From assembly GCA_031761405.1 (NCBI GenBank), contig JASEVX010000011.1:37077048-37141047 (forward strand): a stretch of DNA of 64,000 bases, written 5' to 3'. The DNA comes from Serripes groenlandicus (lineage: Eukaryota; Mollusca; Bivalvia; Cardiida; Cardiidae). Under the pieces are notes generated by a model. That model saw only the letters and a program-made list of their open reading frames with translations. It ran no database searches and was not told the origin of the DNA. This document shows, piece after piece, positions 20,950 through 31,000 of this stretch; the first letter of the stretch is position 1; every line of letters begins with the position of its first letter. Position numbers and translations under genes: made by a program.

Positions 20950-21560
20950 AATAAGAGGGTCATGGTGTCCCTGTATCGCTGACCTGACTTATGCTATGTG
21001 ATTCGTCATGCCAACCACAATAAGTTTCTTATTTACCAATCAACATGTCTTAAAAGTTAATCGTAGATGGTAACCAAAGGAACATCTCTACCACATTATT
21101 TAGAAATTGGCCAGATACGTTTTTTTTTCTTCACTATAGACATTTAAGACAAAACAGTCCCATTCCTGGCGACCAAATTTTTCTACTAATTAACATGGCT
21201 TGGAGGAATCCTTAAGAAGGTCACCAAACAAACATTTCAGCAAAATCGGCAAGACACTTTCGGAGAAGACGATTTTTAAAGTTTTCACAATATCCATATT
21301 AGGCAAAACAGTCCCGCCCTCTGGCGGCTAATTTTTTGGATCAATCAACATGACTTGAAGGAATCTGATATATACAATTTATATGGAAATCGGACAGATG
21401 CCTTTGGAAAGAAGAATTTTAAAGTGTTCACTAAAGCTATGTATGGCAAAACAGCTCCATTCCTCGTGGCCATGTTTTTCGACCAATTAACGTGACTTGA
21501 AGGAATCTGATAGCTGGTCATTTAAACAGAGTTATTGGAAAATCATCCAACCGGTTTGGA
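20950..21560 (+). mobile_element. pearl-like element, 5' end and three or four core units
   Basis: AGAGGGTCATGGTGTCCCTG and TATCGCTGACC mark the left terminus. Repeats of CCAATYAACATGRCTTGAAG-like, AACAYTTC-like and CACTTTCGGAGAAG boxes follow. The right terminus is missing. Unit 2 copy ~44890-45530. Confidence 0.55.
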
Positions 21561-22212
21561 AGAATTTAAATGTAATTTGAATAATGACGGGTTTAAAGTA
21601 TCCGGGTATTGTGATTTTGAAATATATCAATTTTGCCCCAAACATTAATAGACTGATCTCATTCAAAAGGATAACATATTATCAACAACTGTAATGCACT
21701 CGAATAGTATTATCTATAAGTGTAATGCACACATATGTTGTTATCTATAAGTGCTTTAATTTATGGACTTCATACGAAGGTTAAGTTTCAAGACAGGTTG
21801 TACGGGTTTGTGATTTACTGAGTAAGATCAAAGGTCAAGGTCATAGTAACTTTATAACATCTGTAATATACAACATCATCACCCCAACACTTTCATTTGT
21901 GGACAGAATAATGACATACTTCATACACAGGTTCAGTGTGAATGTCTCGGGCGGCTTCCTGTTTAACCATACAAAGTCAAAAGTAAAGGTCACATCTGAA
22001 AAATACGACACCGTGCTTGGATGGGTATCGTCTGCGATGCTCTTGTTAGATATGTTCCGATATGCTCAATAATTGTTAAGCTTCACATGCTACACACTTT
22101 TGGACTGGTGATCTTTTATGATAAGATATAGTTCCTTGTTCCTCGTACCTACTTACACCACTTTAAGACGAACAGTTTAAACTCATGCGAGAATATATAT
22201 TTGTAAATGATT
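21561..22212. other. dispersed AGGTCAAGGTCA-type repeat, no gene
   Basis: Words such as AAAGGTCAAGGTCATAGTAA and AAAGTAAAGGTCACATCTG are typical of a bivalve dispersed repeat. Shared with unit 2 (45530-46178). Confidence 0.35.
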
Positions 22213-22435
22213 GCCCCGATGGGTATTCGCCGTAGCTGATTGGTTAGCGACGGGGATTGGGAACCGGGCGTCCCGGGTTCGATACCTATATGTCATGGTG
22301 GAGTGTCCTTGGGCAGGCATTCCAAATCCTAGTACCGGTTTGTTTACGTAGGGATCACGAAACAGTGGACTGTCGCCGTGATATAACTGGAATAGTATTG
22401 AAAACGGCGTAAAACTCCAATAATCAAAACAAAAA
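22213..22435 (+). mobile_element. tRNA-derived SINE, near full length
   Basis: Head: GTAGCTGATTGGTTAGCGAC (A box) and TCCCGGGTTCGATACC (B box). Body: TGGAGTGTCCTTGGGCAGGC. Tail: CGCCGTGATATAACTGG and GAAAACGGCGTAAAACTCC. It matches the minus-strand SINEs at 34104 and 56468. Unit 2 copy 46180-46400. Confidence 0.8.
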
Positions 22436-22687
22436 AGTTGCCCCTTTTTCTTTGTGTACGTATCATTACCATTGTGTCGACACGAGGGTATTATCCAATG
22501 AAAGAAGTGTATTTCGAATCCGGGGAATCCCCTTGATTGTACACAATACAAGTTTATCGAAGCATTACAACAATAACATACTTTATATTGACACTCCTGT
22601 ACCGTTTCACCGATATATGCAATATTAAAGCCATAGACCGTTTTAAAATGAACATGATCTTTTAAATCTCCTTTTATCTGGGTTTGC

Positions 22688-22795
22688 GTCCCACGAGAAA
22701 ACCAACAGTATCAACCCGAATCAGGCTAAGCATTCCGCGAAGGCTAACCCGGACAGACACTTTTCTGTGGATTCTATGTTTCAGAAATCATTACT
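22688..22795 (+). mobile_element. CCGTTCCAC-type MITE fragment
   Basis: GTCCCACGAGAAAACCAAC and GCATTCCGCGAAGGCTAACC match the left half of the 12037 MITE. The right half is missing. Unit 2 copy 46655-46765. Confidence 0.6.
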
Positions 22796-22935
22796 ATACA
22801 ACTCTTTCCCTCATACAGAAAACTTTTGAAACCTCAAAAGGCATAACAATACTTTCAAGTAATATTTTTTTTTTTTTTTGAATATTTAGGAAAAGGGAGA
22901 GGTGCTGCAAACAAAACCATTTTTCATTTTCTGAC
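22796..22935 (+). mobile_element. palindromic MITE fragment with T-run
   Basis: CTCTTTCCCTCATACAGAAA is a TTAA-type MITE left end. A T-rich run of ~14 follows, then CATTTTTCATTTTCTGACAA. Unit 2 has the same with a slightly different T-run. Confidence 0.4.
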
Positions 22936-23245
22936 AATGTTTTTAACTCCGTATCTAAACTATTCTATCCATTTTCGAGATACTTTACTCTTCCTCAAAT
23001 GTTTTAGAAGTAAACAAAGTAAACAACTCTATAAAGCTTTTACATCAGTTATATGGTTAAACTTTCAGTTAAATGTATCAAGTATTTCTTATGTAATTAA
23101 TGTATCAGTTTCAATCAATTGTGTTGTAATTTAAAATACTATCCAAGGGTTGAACAAAGATGTTAACATTTTATCACGCTAGCGAACACGTATACTCCGT
23201 GTCGCTGTCTTCCCTCTTTTGGGATATATAATTTCATACAGTTAC

Positions 23246-23386
23246 TAAACCGTTCTCCATCTGTAGACGCATTTTGACTTATATACAGCATACGACTTTT
23301 GAAAACATTGTAACAAAAAGAGAATTTGCTCAAAACGAGCAATTTCACATTTTGCCACATTGTTTTCAAGTTTGTTCAGTACTCAT
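23246..23386 (+). mobile_element. palindromic MITE
   Basis: CCGTTCTCCATCTGTAGACG, AGAATTTGCTCAAAACGAGC with CAATTTCACATTTTGCC. Truncated on the right. Unit 2 copy ~47220-47345. Confidence 0.5.
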
Positions 23387-23934
23387 ACTTTCATTTATAG
23401 AGATTGTTCATGTATTTAGGTACGATTTAAAGGTCTTGTGAACTTATTTAAGGTTGGAATGCCTAGTTATCGGCCGATATCTTTTTGTTTTATTGTGTGA
23501 TTTTATTTGTAGTGTAAGCCGCTCTCAACAGTATTTCTGTTATATCAAGACGTTAAACGGTATTTGTGGATCGAGCGAAATAAAAAAATGTGTTCGGAAC
23601 AGGACTCACAAGCCAATGACGAAATTCAGATAAATATTTTAATGTATCAGAGGTTGATGAAAGGAAAAGCAGAATCCAAGACTTACTCAATGTATCGTAT
23701 CGTATATATAGTTGATGTGATACACTCGGGCCACACTTGGGTATATCCAAACATGCACGGAGCTCCCGGATAGCCAACCTTAGAGTATTGCTGACAATTT
23801 TGAAACCAATCTTTCTTGACACTACGGCATCGAAATATACACTGTATTTCAGAGACAGAGTGACCGCCTCCGTGATGTAGTACTAGAGCTTCCGCGTCTC
23901 CGTTAGGGTCATACACTAGATTTTACAAATGGTA
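23387..23934. other. no recognisable gene
   Basis: Short open frames on both strands between 23553 and 23916 overlap each other. Their reading frames differ between units (frameshifted by single-base indels), so none is supported as coding. Possible SINE tail pieces occur at ~23515-23560. Confidence 0.4.
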
Positions 23935-24055
23935 ATAATGGGTGCCGTCTCTTGTCAGGATAAATGGACCAGTATAACTTGTAACGTACTCAGGAAACGC
24001 CGTGATATAACTGACAAATTGCTGAAAGAGGCGTTAAACAGCAAGCAAGCAATCG
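23935..24055 (+). mobile_element. SINE 3' portion
   Basis: CAGGATAAATGGACCAGTAT, ACTCAGGAAACGCCGTGATA, GCTGAAAGAGGCGTTAAACA and a (CAAG)n-like tail. In unit 2 (47940-48085) more of the 5' side is kept. Confidence 0.65.
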
Positions 24056-24194
24056 ACCAATCAGAGACATTTTGAATGCTTTTTTGACTTTTTAGTAAAC
24101 ACCGCTTATCCAAAAGCACCAGCAAGGATGCGCTGGTTGGTCTGAATGGTGTTCATGTACATGTAGCATCTCTCCTATTAAATGATGATATTTA

Positions 24195-24810
24195 TTCTTT
24201 CACTGCCGGATTTCACAAAGACGACTCTTCTAAGTCGAACATTGGACAACTCCATTTTTCGTTCAATAAGACATATTGTAAACTTTAATGTCTAAGTGGC
24301 AAACAATACATATTTCAGGGGAGACACCTCGTAATGAGCTGCCTCACCCGAATCTGTATTGTTTGCGAAAGCTTTTGATTGCCTTTAGCAGCAAAAGGGT
24401 TAAACAAACGGTGACTAAATTCCGGTCCGAAATCACCTCGAATGAACGTAGTTCATGCGGGCTTTTTCGGATATCATCGCATATCAATTAGGGATTACTT
24501 TTAGCCGCATCACGCAAGCGGAAACCAATTCACTACTCATATTTTGGAATGTTCATGAGCGCCGTCCGAGGCCTAAATAGAGTTCATGAGGCTAGCCGCA
24601 GAGTTCCGGTTTGTTTAACCTTATCGCTGCCAATCGCAATTAAAGGCTTTGGCAAACAATGCAGCTTTCATGTGAGTCAGCTCAAAACGAGCTGTCTCTC
24701 CTAAAATCTGCATAGTTTGCCACTTAGACATTAAATGTTACCAAATGTCTTGTTGGACGAAAAATGGAGAGGTCCAATGTTCGACTTTGTGAAATTCGGC
24801 AGTGAAAGAG
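24195..24810. mobile_element. MITE with ~250-bp terminal inverted repeats (TTAA)
   Basis: The left end TTCTTTCACTGCCGGATTTC and right end (inverted) CTCTTTCACTGCCGAATTTC extend through ACAACTCCATTTTTCG, TGTCTAAGTGGCAAACAAT and GACACCTCGT-type words. TTAA flanks the right end (24811-24814). Related shorter copies lie at 33915 and 58205. Unit 2 copy 48227-48848. Confidence 0.75.
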
Positions 24811-24814
24811 TTAA

Positions 24815-25848
24815 GATGATGAGTTTAAAATTAATTAACACCATATTTAGAAATATAAATTCTATTTTATTGATTTAAGAAACAACAAGATACAAAATAT
24901 GTACATCGTTTACCGTTATTACAAAACTTTAGACACATTTAAATTGTTTTTAATAACTGTTCCCCAACTAACTAGGCTAAGCTATTTTTATGAGTTGGTT
25001 TACGGAGTTCACTAGGCCACGCTTTTTAAATTGTTTGGTTTACTGCTCTGACGACTCGATTCATCAAAGCTCAGAAAAAAAGATTCGGGTGATTCATTTA
25101 TTTATTTCTGTTGTATTACTAAACTTAAAACGTTCCTCCCCATACAGTTGTTCATTCAGACCATTGTATTCTTGCTATATGTTGACTATACAAGAGAACT
25201 TTTTCTTTTAATTTCATAAATGCTTAATTTTGATATTAAATATCTTTAACTCGTAAGAATTATTTGTATTTTTTGTTTATATACTCTTGTCTTTTGTTAT
25301 CATACTTCTGCTCAACTGGAAGGAGAATAGACTTCCCTCTCTCCTTCCAAAGCTTGTGTCACACTTAACTTATAACTAGAAGCATTAACACTTAAGTTAA
25401 TATCTGTTAATATTTCAGTATCTATGTTTTTTGTTTATCTAATTGATCTAATAAGAGCAGATTTAAAATTAAGAAACTTCAGCTTGTATGACACTTTATT
25501 GTTGCAGTCAATGTTAAGCAAACGGTAAACGAAATGGTTTGAAGACTAAACTTTACATGCTGAATATCACATAGATCCTAGCATATAAAGTGTATAATCC
25601 CTACGTCGAAATGGACCATTTTTTCTCTTGATAACATTTTATTATAGACTATGGTATCCAGGTGAGCAATAAAGGAACATCTCGGCCTTCTTGTTTAAGA
25701 TAAAGGTACATTTGGCCTTCTTGTTCAAAATATTTACATCCTGTTCGTTTGCACAGGTTATTTAAATGTATTGAACTGCATCTGCTTCCCTTTAAGTCAT
25801 GCTTTAAAATCATGCGCGGCGTCTTTGATGCATAGCATCAACATTCGT
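24815..25848. other. ~0.98-kb block present only in unit 1
   Basis: Unit 2 joins ATTCTATTTTA directly to TAATCTTATTTACATG, while unit 1 has about 980 bp between these words (from ~24871). There is no target duplication or terminal repeat, so a deletion in unit 2 is the simplest reading. I see no coding exon. Confidence 0.6.
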
Positions 25849-26842
25849 CTTGTAATCTTATTTACATGAGAAGCTGAATAGTGAGTGACATTTGTATATG
25901 ATCCGCGTCTAGCTAACTGGTGTCTTAAGGTGCTGAACTCAGGATTATAGATAGTATAGTAAAATTGTTCAAAAGATATATTGAAATATTGGAATTGTAA
26001 TTCTTGGATAAAATTAGAGTAGTTATTTCACTTTCCAGTACAATAAACATCTAAATATTGATATTTTAGCAATAAACAATATTTGCAGAAGTTTCAAAAT
26101 GTTGATCTCCGCCAGGAGTACATTTAATGCGTACAGTGAAGACTCAGACGAGCCTGCCAAACCGCACAGTTTTACCAGAGCTTTCACTGTCCGTCTTCAT
26201 ATAATTGAGTCGAAAATGCATCTTCTGACAACAAACTAGAACTGTAGCTCCTTAAGTTTTTAGTGGATTCAATTTATGGTGCTGTTTCGGATTGTCAATA
26301 AGACTCCAATTTGCTAGCTGAAAATATGAGAAAACTAAACAACTACATATACACAAATTATTAAGCCAAGAAGCTAATCAAACCAGTTTATACGAAGGTT
26401 TTAACAAAACATGGTTGTCAAACTAAAATACCACTGAGTTGTCTAAATCGCAATTCACTTATTTCTTTTAATATATACTATACTAACGGGCAAAGGGAAG
26501 CAAGTCAGATGAATCCATATGACTAAAATGGTATCCCATTGGACAAGAATCATTTCGTTGACTGATTTGTTAACAAAACATTTGATTTGACGTCATATTT
26601 CCTTTTTTTTTTGTAGTTTAGGAATGAACTTTTATTAACTATAGGTTTCTGGGTTATTTGGAAAGAACCATAACCCAAAACGCTATAATCGTCGCCTATG
26701 GAAAATGAATTGCTTCCATCTGACCATATGCTAATCATATCTACCTATCCAAATTGCCTACTAGGGACGTAATCAGTGTAGTTTTGCGAACTATGTACAT
26801 GTATACAATGTAAATGTGACATTTGTTTGTGTAGTACTGGTA
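25849..26842. other. no recognisable gene
   Basis: AT-rich shared spacer. ATATGACTAAAATGGTATCC at ~26517-26536 is the intact target of the hAT insertion found in unit 2. Confidence 0.45.
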
Positions 26843-26935
26843 TGAGAACGAGCCAGGATAATCGAGGCAAGGTGAATATACATCCCCGATATAACTAAAA
26901 TACAGTGAAAAACGGTGTTAAACTCTATTAAATAC
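26843..26935 (+). mobile_element. SINE tail fragment
   Basis: GAGAACGAGCCAGGATAATC, CCCCGATATAACTAAAATAC and GAAAAACGGTGTTAAACTC match the shared SINE tail. Unit 2 copy 50930-51020. Confidence 0.5.
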
Positions 26936-27488
26936 CTTTTTTAAAAATGCAACATAGTGGATAATGTCATTCATACTTTAATGAAATGGTCAAAAGGTCA
27001 GGCATTTTTATCTACAAGTCGCTTTACATAGTTCAGATACGCCTGACAATAGTCAAAGAAGGGAAAACGCCCCTATTTGTTCATAAAATCAATTTTCAGA
27101 TACAATTGGCCCCTTATTTTCGAATCCCAGATTGGATTTGTTGTATGTGGGAACATGCATATTGTTTCTACGTATCATATATGGTGAATTAATATATATA
27201 AACCTGCCACAGTATTCATTAAGTGGCTGTTTGTTTATGCTAACAGTTAACGGGACGAACTGCTAGCAAAACAAAGTCTCTATAGTCTATAGATAATGTC
27301 CATCAGATTGATTAATTGTAAAATGGAGCTCATTAATATGAATAAAATGTATTGCATAAAAAAGCAAACAATATGTTAATTGCAAAGAAAAAAAGGAGTA
27401 CAAACGGAGAAATGGATTTTTTTCAGATAAAGTTACAATCATTTAACAATGTAAGAGTTTATGGAAAAACATACCGCCGAACACTGTG
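26936..27488. other. no recognisable feature
   Basis: AT-rich sequence downstream of the gene's 3' end. I see no exon. Confidence 0.35.
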
Positions 27489-27492
27489 TTAA

Positions 27493-27715
27493 CCCTTTCC
27501 CTCATACCAAAAATCTGCAGCAGACGAATTTGAAAACATTCCTGAAAACTTTTAGGAACTTCCTTTAATTGAAATGACAATAATTGAAAAGAGTTAAAAA
27601 CGTGATGACACAAGGAGAAATTGCTCGTTTTGAGCAATTTCTTCATTTGTCTGCATGTTTTCGCAAAAGCTGTCTGCTGCAGAGCTGTCAGAAACCTTCT
27701 ATATGAGGGAAATGG
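27493..27715 (+). mobile_element. palindromic MITE with TTAA on both sides
   Basis: TTAA (27489-27492) - CCCTTTCCCTCATACC ... TATATGAGGGAAATGG - TTAA (27716-27719). The interior has CTGCAGCAGACGAATTTG, the hairpin GAGAAATTGCTCGTTTTGAGC and GTCTGCTGCAGAGC. It is 223 bp. It lies 150 bp past the stop codon of the STMC6-like gene and so probably within or next to its 3' UTR. Confidence 0.85.
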
Positions 27716-27864
27716 TTAAAGAAAAAAATCTGAATACATCCGTTCTTTTCTTAAGAGTTGATCAGCTGCCTGTTTGTTATTTGCACAATAAACAACTATT
27801 AAGAATAAATGAATTACAAAGCTGAAAATACAAAAAGTACTTTGTTGTCATTTTGGAATTGTAA

Positions 27865-28064
27865 CTATTTCGGTGGAGGTAAGGCGGACGGCTGCTCGTA
27901 CGGTGGAGGGGCACCTGGACCCATTTGTTGTTGTGTGTACTGGCCGTTCGGCATTGGACCCGGCATGGGCATTGCATTAGGCATTTGTCCCGGCATGGGT
28001 GTGGCATAAGGCATTGGACGTTGTTGGTCATAGCCTGCATGGGATTGATTTTGGCTCACTGTCA
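27865..28064 (-). CDS. exon 5 of copy 1: Pro/Met-rich tail, PPPY, stop
   Basis: Acceptor TTTTTAG at 28065-28071, phase 1 entry (G|TG = Val). It encodes 66 residues including MPMPGPMPNGQYTQQQMG and APPPYEQPSALPPPK, then TAG. Identical at protein level to copy 2, with a single silent change (AAT/AAC). Confidence 0.85.
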
Positions 28065-31000
28065 CTAAAAATAGTAAATAGAATACCGGATATAATCATA
28101 AGTGCAGTTTCATTAACACCAGATCTAAACTTTGCAGCAAATTCTCGTTGCCTACTAAAGGTCGTCTCATTCTGACCTATGCATCACCCAATCAAATTGC
28201 CGCCTACAAAATCGTTAGGTATTAACACGGGGAGATAGCTAATACAAATTACAAAATAGAGAATCAGTGAAGGCCGAGCGTTGTATATATCGTGCGATTT
28301 AATTGGACAAAGATGATTACCTACTCATAAATATTTAAATGTTAAGGGTCAATTTGAGACTACCTTTTATATGGTGTCATGAGATTGTGACAAGTTTTGA
28401 CAAAAGTTCATGATATCAAATGCATATGTCAGCGATGACTGTCAGCAGTTTCCTTAAAATCTTATGCGCTTATTTAGTAACAACAACAACCAAACGGCAC
28501 TAATGCACAGGTTAGTCGTCATAAATAATGGTCTCAAATGCCCTAATGTTTGTTTTTATAGAGCACATGTCATATCAAAATTGGAGTGACCAACTTTGAA
28601 CCTTTTTATATTTGTATAGATCCTTTAGCCTTCTATTGCCAAAAGGCGAACAGTGCAGGGCCAGATCATAAAGAACTAATGGGCTGGTTGACCTTGGTCT
28701 TTACTGGTAAAACATGCCTTATATTTTGGTTTAAGTTTAAAAACTAACAACCTCTTTACGCCTTCCGCATAAAGTAAAGCAAGTCTAACAACACCCCTGT
28801 TTTCCATGGCTATTCCCTAGATAAAACAAAACAAATTACCTGATGTCTGTGGGCTCATAACATGCTGTACGAGGACAGTTTGTCGGCGACGACGAACGAA
28901 GTAACAGCAGCACACCCAAAAGCAAACTTTAAAAATGACCGCCGCTAAGACAATACCGATCCAAGCTCCACTATTCCTGGTTAATAGAGAGAGTATATAT
29001 AACCCTTTCCCACTTGCTGACGCTTTTCGACGCATTTGCAGCAGATGACTTTTGAAAACATTAAGGATAAAGGAGCCTCATGACGAGCAATTCCCTCTTT
29101 TGCCACAATGTTTTCAACTCTTTGTAATGTTAAACTCTCATTTATGAAGATATTTCACATTTTTGCCATATGTTTTCAAAGTCGTCTGGTGCAGAAATGT
29201 CGTATGTGGGAAAGGGTTTACAGTTTATAAAACATTTAACTATAATTTAATTACAAAGCTGTGATTGCATGAATGATTGTAGCATACACCCATGGTCCGC
29301 TCGAACACGTCGATAACTCGAACACGTCGATAACTCGAACTCGTCGATAACTCGAACACGTCGATAACTCGAACACTTCGATAAGTCGAAGTGATTTATG
29401 AGTCTTTTTGACGTCGAGTTATCGCGAGTCACTGTATTTGAACAAGGTAAGACTTTCAGGTCAGTCTGTGCAGAATTATTTTCAAACAATAGTCTATAAA
29501 CCCATAGTAAAGCTAGAAAAATATCACAGTGACGCCATAGCTATGCCTCAAGCTAGAATTAAAGAAATATACAGTCTGAATCTCACTTTTATTTGATTGG
29601 TTTTTAGTAATCAGTATAAAATAATTCATAATCTTATAAAGGAAACCAAAGATGATTTGGCAATAGTTTAGATCAATATCAACATGCGTTTCCTAGAGGT
29701 TTGATCTGCACTGTTTATGTATTAGTCAAATACAGTCTTAATATACATTATAAACATTTTACAGTTGGATCAGTTTGTACTAGAGTAACTATGGTCTATA
29801 TTTTCATAAATGTGCTTAGGTCTCGTTTCATACAATGCAATACAATACAATACAATACAACAGTATATTAGGGCAATGAGGCCTCCGGTATATACTAAAT
29901 ACCTAAAATATTCAAACAACTTACAATGTAATAATGTTCAAGATCATAAACAAATCATGAAGTGCTATTGTTTTTAATAACTTCCGGTTTTTCATTGGAG
30001 ACAATACAAAAATCTGTAATACATTAAATTAGGAGTCACAACAACTACATACAGAACATGTCAATATTGTTGAGTTATACGTTTTATGATACATTACAAG
30101 AAAAGTCACAAAAACTAGATAAAGAACAGGTCAATATTGCTGAGTAAAACCGATTATGATATCAACAAAGACGAGTCACAAACACTAGATAAACAACAGG
30201 TCATTATTGTTGAGTTTTACCCGTAATGATACATAAATAGAAGATTCTTAGAAATAGGGTTCACAATAATTTTATCAAAAACAGGTCAATAGTATTGAGT
30301 CATACCGATAATCATACTTAAAAAATAGAAGTCACACAAACTAGAAAAATACCCAGGTCAATATTGCTGAGTAACCAGTAATGATACCAACAAAGAGGAT
30401 ACACAAACACTAGATAAAGAACAGGTCAATATTGTTGAGTTATACCGATAATGATACATAATAAGAAAAGTCGCAAAAACTAGATAAAGAACAGGTCAAT
30501 ATGTTTAAGTTATACCGTTACTGTGTTATAGCGGTATTGATGCATAACAAGAGAAGTCACAAAAACTAGATGAAGGACAGGTCAATATTGCTGAGTAAAA
30601 CCTGTAATGATACATCAAAAAAGTAGTCACAAAAACTAGATAAAGAACAGTTCAATATTTTTGACAAATACCGATAATGATACTTAAAAAGAGGAGTCAC
30701 AACTAGATCAAGATTAATATTATTGAGTTATACTTACAAAGAGTCGTCGTCGGAGGAGTATAAATCGGAGTTGTATGTAGAGGGTGCATTACAACAGGTG
30801 CCTGTACAACATCCATAGTTACAGTCATTCCCGTATTCGTCACAGAAACTTCTGTAAAAACAATGTACAAATGATATCACAGGTAAAAACACACTCAGTG
30901 GACAATAATGACAAAGTTAAATCCAGATCAGCCTATAACATAAACTGATCTGGATCAATATTGGTCGTAATCAAGTAAATGCTATAAAACAGAGATTTTT

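Noticed and set aside
22183..22551. 122-codon minus-strand ORF
   Set aside because: It lies antisense to a tRNA-SINE.
23553..23916. Overlapping ORFs possibly forming a small gene
   Set aside because: Frames differ between the units because of single-base indels, and no domain is recognisable.
27809..28009. Plus-strand Gly/Cys-rich ORF opposite exon 5
   Set aside because: It is the antisense shadow of the Pro/Met-rich exon 5.
29285..29436. CRISPR-like regular repeats
   Set aside because: The 17-bp units are contiguous without spacers, and the context is animal intron DNA.
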